Assembly (NCBI RefSeq): GCF_901000735.1
Contig: NC_081542.1
Coordinates: 48,146,088-48,210,087 of the forward strand
DNA length: 64,000 nucleotides
Direction: 5' to 3'
Source of the DNA: Corylus avellana
Taxonomy: Eukaryota; Streptophyta; Magnoliopsida; Fagales; Betulaceae
Shown: in pieces, positions 59,826 to 64,000 of the stretch
Numbering within the stretch: position 1 is the first letter of the stretch
How the letters are laid out: the number at the start of each line of letters is the position of its first letter
The notes under the pieces: generated by a model
Database searches by the model: none
Told to the model about the DNA's origin: nothing
The model's input: only the letters and a program-made list of their open reading frames with translations
Made by a program: the position numbers and the translations under genes

Positions 59826-62800
59826 ATGGTGGAGCTTCAATCCTGTGCTAGCTTGGTCAATGCTTCTGCATTGTGTGCTATAGAGCAAGAAGTGAAAGGG
59901 GAGGGTGTCAATGTTATTGCTGAAATTACTGCTGAGTTAGAAAGGGAAAGACGGAAGAATGCTAAGCTTTTGGAGAGAATATCAATTCTTGAAGCTCAAA
60001 TACAGGAAAGGAATAAGGAATCTCTTCCTACAAATGGACAAGTACGACCGCCCAGTTCATATTTGTGTTTCTGCTTAGTTTCTTGACTTGTCTTTTATCA
60101 GTATGTGCTTCATTTTCTTCTAACTCAAATTACATAATAGAAATTAGATAACCGTTGGATGTGCTGTTTTCTTTTCTTTTATTTAACTTTTTAATGTTCA
60201 TTGGAGACATTGTTTTATCAATAGATCATATTTGTTTAATTGTGAATTACAAGTATATGAGGATCACCTGTTCGATCTGATTATTATGCGATATTCCTGA
60301 AATCTCTGCAAAGTATGTGCTCATTAGATTATTGAACAGCATTTTACATTCACAATAAGGTGAAGTTTCATTTTAATCTAAAAACTACTGTTAAAACAGA
60401 GTTCTTAACTTATTAAAGGAACACTCTTCACCTTTCACTCTCTCAAATTGGTGTATTATCATAGTCTTTGAAGATCAGATCTTTCTTCTTATTCATTTTC
60501 TGCTCCATCTTCTGGGTGTTGCTGGGTTTGCAAGCAGCCAAGCTTTCTTGGCACCTACAATTCTACAATAACAATGGAAAATGTTACTTGTACACCTCTT
60601 TTGTGCATTTATTATCCTTATCTTTCATCCATACCTTTGATTTTGAATTAAAGTTAACAGAGAGGTGTGCATAGGAGGTATGCTGTACACACCTTTAGTA
60701 ATTCTTTCTACTATTAAATTTCTCTTGATCATATTATTAACGGCCTCCCTTACCTTTAACTTTAATTTCAGGGCAATTGTCCCAATGCAATTGAAAGAAG
60801 CTTCAAGAAATCGAAAAGGCAGAAAATAGAAATAGCTAGTGATAGAATTGAGAATGGAAATATTAGTAAAACTGAAACGGCATCGCAGAAGACGCATGAC
60901 CCCCAGTGTTTGCCCCCAAAAGATCCAAGTCTAGGAGACCGCTTGGTCAATTGGATGAGCATGGATGAGACCCCGTTTTTGCATTTTGAAAAATTTAAAG
61001 ATGGTGATTCAACTGCAGATTGTGATGATACAGATGACAGTGACGACGAAGATGAAGATTATCGTGAAGAGGATTATATTAACAGTGACCATAAAGTTGG
61101 GGACATTGATCAGAATTTAAGAATTGCAGATGAGCTGAAAGAGTATCTTCATGATGGTGTTGATGATGGATCACATATACCATGCTTGGATAACTCCTCT
61201 GGTGGTCAGAGTGAGCCCACATATACAATTGTGAACGGAGAAACAAATAAACATCAAAAGGAAAATCACATGGTACCTGATAAACAGCCAGTTTATGATG
61301 AGAGGGACCTCAAAAGAGCTGGCAGGAACGAAACCAAAAAGACTGAAGGACATAAAGAACCAGCTGAGATCCTTACTTTTGATAAAGAGGTTTGTCATAC
61401 AGGACCTGGAAGCCTATCTTTGCCGAAAAAACCTCCAAAGGTGGCTTTCTGTCCAAAAGAAGTGAAGGGAATCATTGAATCGGATATCCTGTTACAGAAA
61501 AATGCCCAGTCTCACACCATAAGAAAAATTATAGTTTTTTCATCTCTTGGTATAAGGCATGGGTGTGAAGATATGTATGAGTTAGACTTCAATCATTTTA
61601 GCATTTTAAGGAAGGGAGAACCATATGTTTCTCCAAAGAATCCTGGAGTAAGTAGTCTGCTTTTGAAAACTATGTTAGTTTCTTTAGTCTCAATAATTGG
61701 TTTTAGCATAGTCGCTTAAAAGATGTGAGTAGTTATGGTGATAATTGCTGGTGTTCTTCCTCCTTGCTGCTGTTCTTACCGGTGGCATTCTATTTAATTG
61801 ATGTGAAGTATCCATTACCTTTTCAGCACGTTGTTAGATATCTAAGATTAAAGGTCTCCAGATGTTTTTGAATGAATTCTAGTCCTGATATCTCTGAATG
61901 TTGTCTTCAAAAGCATCCACAACAATAAGTACTGACGTTATGTATGTATACAATCTTGAGGCTATTGGTCCACATCATGCTGCCATGTTGTCTTATCATC
62001 AGTAGCACAGTGCTTCCCAGAACATTTACTTTACTTCTTTCCCCTTGTTCTGTCTGTCAAGTGAATTAGACAGCTTTACTAGTTTAAGCTGATGATAGCA
62101 AGAGGATGGTGTCTTCACCAGGCAGTATCTCATTTGAACTTTATTAAGTAATTTATTAGGTGTTTGTCACGTGGTAGATCAAATGTTGCTTGAAAATTAG
62201 GATATATCTTGTGTTTCACACATCAGTTTCTGCTTGACTGGCTGGCCTCCTGACATAAAGGGGTATATGCTGAACTACGTCTGTTCTGGGTCCAGGCATA
62301 TCATCATAGGATCTAAAGACTTGACCCTCAAAAGAATCATAAGATTTGAAATGGTGCGGCTAAGAATCATAAGAATCATAAGATCTGCTAAAAAGCTGTC
62401 TCAATACATATTTCAACTGTAAGAGGATGCACATCAGCACATGGACCCTTTTATAAGTTGTATAATATGAATGGTTTCTATCTTATTGTTGGATAACTTG
62501 CAGGTTGCTCAAGTTAGTTTCTTTCCTTGTTCAATCCTCTGTTAATCAACAAAGCCATTAAATTATTTTATTATCAGGAGCATGTTTTATATGAGAATCC
62601 CGGTGTCCGGAGGAAGGTCTTTTGTCCCAATCGACAGAATCCAACATTATGTCCTGTTCAGATACTTGAGGAGGAGAAGGATATGCGACCATCTGACGCT
62701 AGTTGCCCATCATGCTTATTTCTGTGCATCAAGTATGGAGGAAGAACGAGAAATCTTCCACAAAATGAGTAAGTACTTTTCCAAACTTCCAACAATTGAT

Positions 62801-63707
62801 TTTTGGTTAACAGTTTCAATAATTGATTTGTCAAATAATTGATTTATCTATATTCATCCCTTCTCCCTGTCATTTTCCCATTTTCATAATTCTTGACAAT
62901 GTATGCATTGCAAAATGGTTTTCTTGTTCCCCCCTTTACTGCCTTAATTTTAAATGTTTACTTAAAACAATATAGAGAACTTTTCAATTAAGGATGGTTG
63001 TATTCTTACATACTCAACCTTGCTAGTGTTAGCAATCAATGCAATGAATTTTCACTTCTTTCTGCTTTGAAAATATTTGAAATTATCCTTTTGCAGTCTA
63101 ATCTAAAAGCAGTCCTATGCTGAACTGTTCCAGATATGTTAGGCAGCGCATGGGAAGAAACAAGCTCAAGTCTTTTGGGCCATTGATGTGTCGAAAAGCA
63201 ATGCTAGTTCATATTCGCAGTGGGAGCTTCTTCTTCAAGGCCTTAGGCATCACACTTCTGTTCATGGCTGGTTTTCCTGATGACCTGGTTCAAAGGGAAA
63301 CAAAATACCGGAACTTGGACTTGCTTCAAAAATATTACAGGTATGCATTACTGCATACTTGTGGAAATGATATTTATGGAATGGAATAGCAGAATATTTA
63401 AGATATTGGTTTCCAAATCATAGTCAATAGAATAGCATGCTTGAATATATTCTCCTCACATATGACCAAATTGGATGACAAGAAGAAATAAGGCCATTTC
63501 TTATTACATAATGAAAACTATGTGGACTGTTCGGTTATATCTGGCCAAAATGTGTAGAGTTTAACCTACCTGTAACTGTTTGTCATGGTCTTCAATCCCT
63601 GCTGAATCATCTAGAGTCATTGTACTTGATGCACATCTTATTGCAGGACAGATGAAGATGCTGAAGGGGAGGAGTTATTTCTTCCACATCCGGTGCCTTG
63701 CAATACT
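59826..63707 (+). CDS. Tyrosine-recombinase-like (Crypton/DIRS-type) protein, 3' end outside window
   Basis: I predict exons 59826-60041, 60772-61647, 62578-62768, 63134-63340 and 63647-63707, all with GT-AG borders and one continuous frame of 517 residues, continuing right of the window. Residues 29-66 form a charged coiled coil (AEITAELERERRKNAKLLER). KKSKRQK (84-90) is a possible nuclear signal and 155-174 is acidic. From about 324 on: VFSSLGIRHGCEDMYELDF, NPTLCPVQIL, MGRNKLKSF (434-442), and HIRSG ... MAGFPDDLVQRETKYRNLDLLQKYYR (454-497). Order and spacing resemble the C-terminal tyrosine-recombinase domain of Crypton-derived genes: box I arginine R334, CPV strand, GxNKL, box II, terminal YYR. 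Box II reads H-x-R, not HxxR, so catalysis is doubtful. Exon 4 could instead start at 63113. It is probably a host gene, but I do not know its function. Confidence 0.6.
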
Positions 63708-64000
63708 GTAAGATCACAACCCCAATTTCATACTACTGAGAACTTTTTGTGAGTTGTCCAGTCAGTTGTTTTTTTAAAATTTTTAGTAGTTGTCTGCAAA
63801 AAGCTTAAAAATTAAAATTGAATTTGCATAACTGCAAATTGGCTACGTAGAGGTTGTCGATATATACATAGAAAGGGAAGTTGGTGCCGGACGCCTTCCA
63901 AACCAATATTAAATGCATCTTCTAATGTGAATAACTTGAAGTTTTAAGAGATTGCAGAGGAGAGATTATTGTCATTCTGTATACAATTTTCAGCTCTGAT

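Overview
The window is nuclear DNA of a flowering plant, most likely a woody eudicot (possibly Fagales, weakly held). It is AT-rich with long intergenic spaces, GT-AG introns, MITEs, SINEs and a TRIM element, and plant-only gene families (F-box/FBD/LRR, S40/DUF584). A run of 100 N (13909-14008) marks an assembly gap of unknown size.

Most of 1-53 kb is a tandem array of F-box/FBD/LRR-repeat genes, all on the minus strand. I count eleven loci. Seven have intact three-exon reading frames: A 1829-4062, C 10213-12683, F 23694-25145, E 27384-29600, A' 34973-37222, C' 42847-45312 and D 49655-52124. Four are broken: B 5958-8326, G 20320-22325, H 31437-31775 and B' 38603-40957. Exon 1 carries the F-box and first LRRs, exon 2 (about 52 codons) one LRR stretch, and exon 3 the FBD domain. 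Most copies are preceded by a conserved GC-richer leader that looks like a 5'UTR exon with its own splice donor, and many carry E2F-like TTTGGCGS sites upstream of it. A block of about 13.1 kb holding A, B and C (about 165-13254) recurs as A', B' and C' (about 32763-45882). Between the two blocks lie the assembly gap, an intronless S40-like gene on the plus strand (16137-16766), and the F, G, E and H loci.

Transposable elements date these events. A TRIM retroelement lies between A and B, A' and B', and beside H. A Tourist/PIF-Harbinger MITE sits inside it in one block only. Mutator-like MITEs with 9- or 11-bp target duplications can be matched to empty sites in paralogous units. Several short tRNA-derived SINEs are also present.

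Right of the array are a small YfiM-like (DUF2279) membrane protein gene (53313-53657, minus), a decayed Copia gag fragment with primer-binding site (54475-55086), a 109-bp tandem duplication and a hairpin (55296-55703), and a multi-exon plus-strand gene (59826 to beyond the window). That gene encodes a coiled-coil/acidic N-terminus and a C-terminal region that resembles the tyrosine-recombinase domain of Crypton/DIRS-type elements. It is the most unusual protein here.

No complete operon-like system, CRISPR array, rRNA or functional tRNA gene was seen. The most informative biology is birth-and-death evolution of the F-box array, including apparent sequence exchange between paralogs and promoter-only duplicates.
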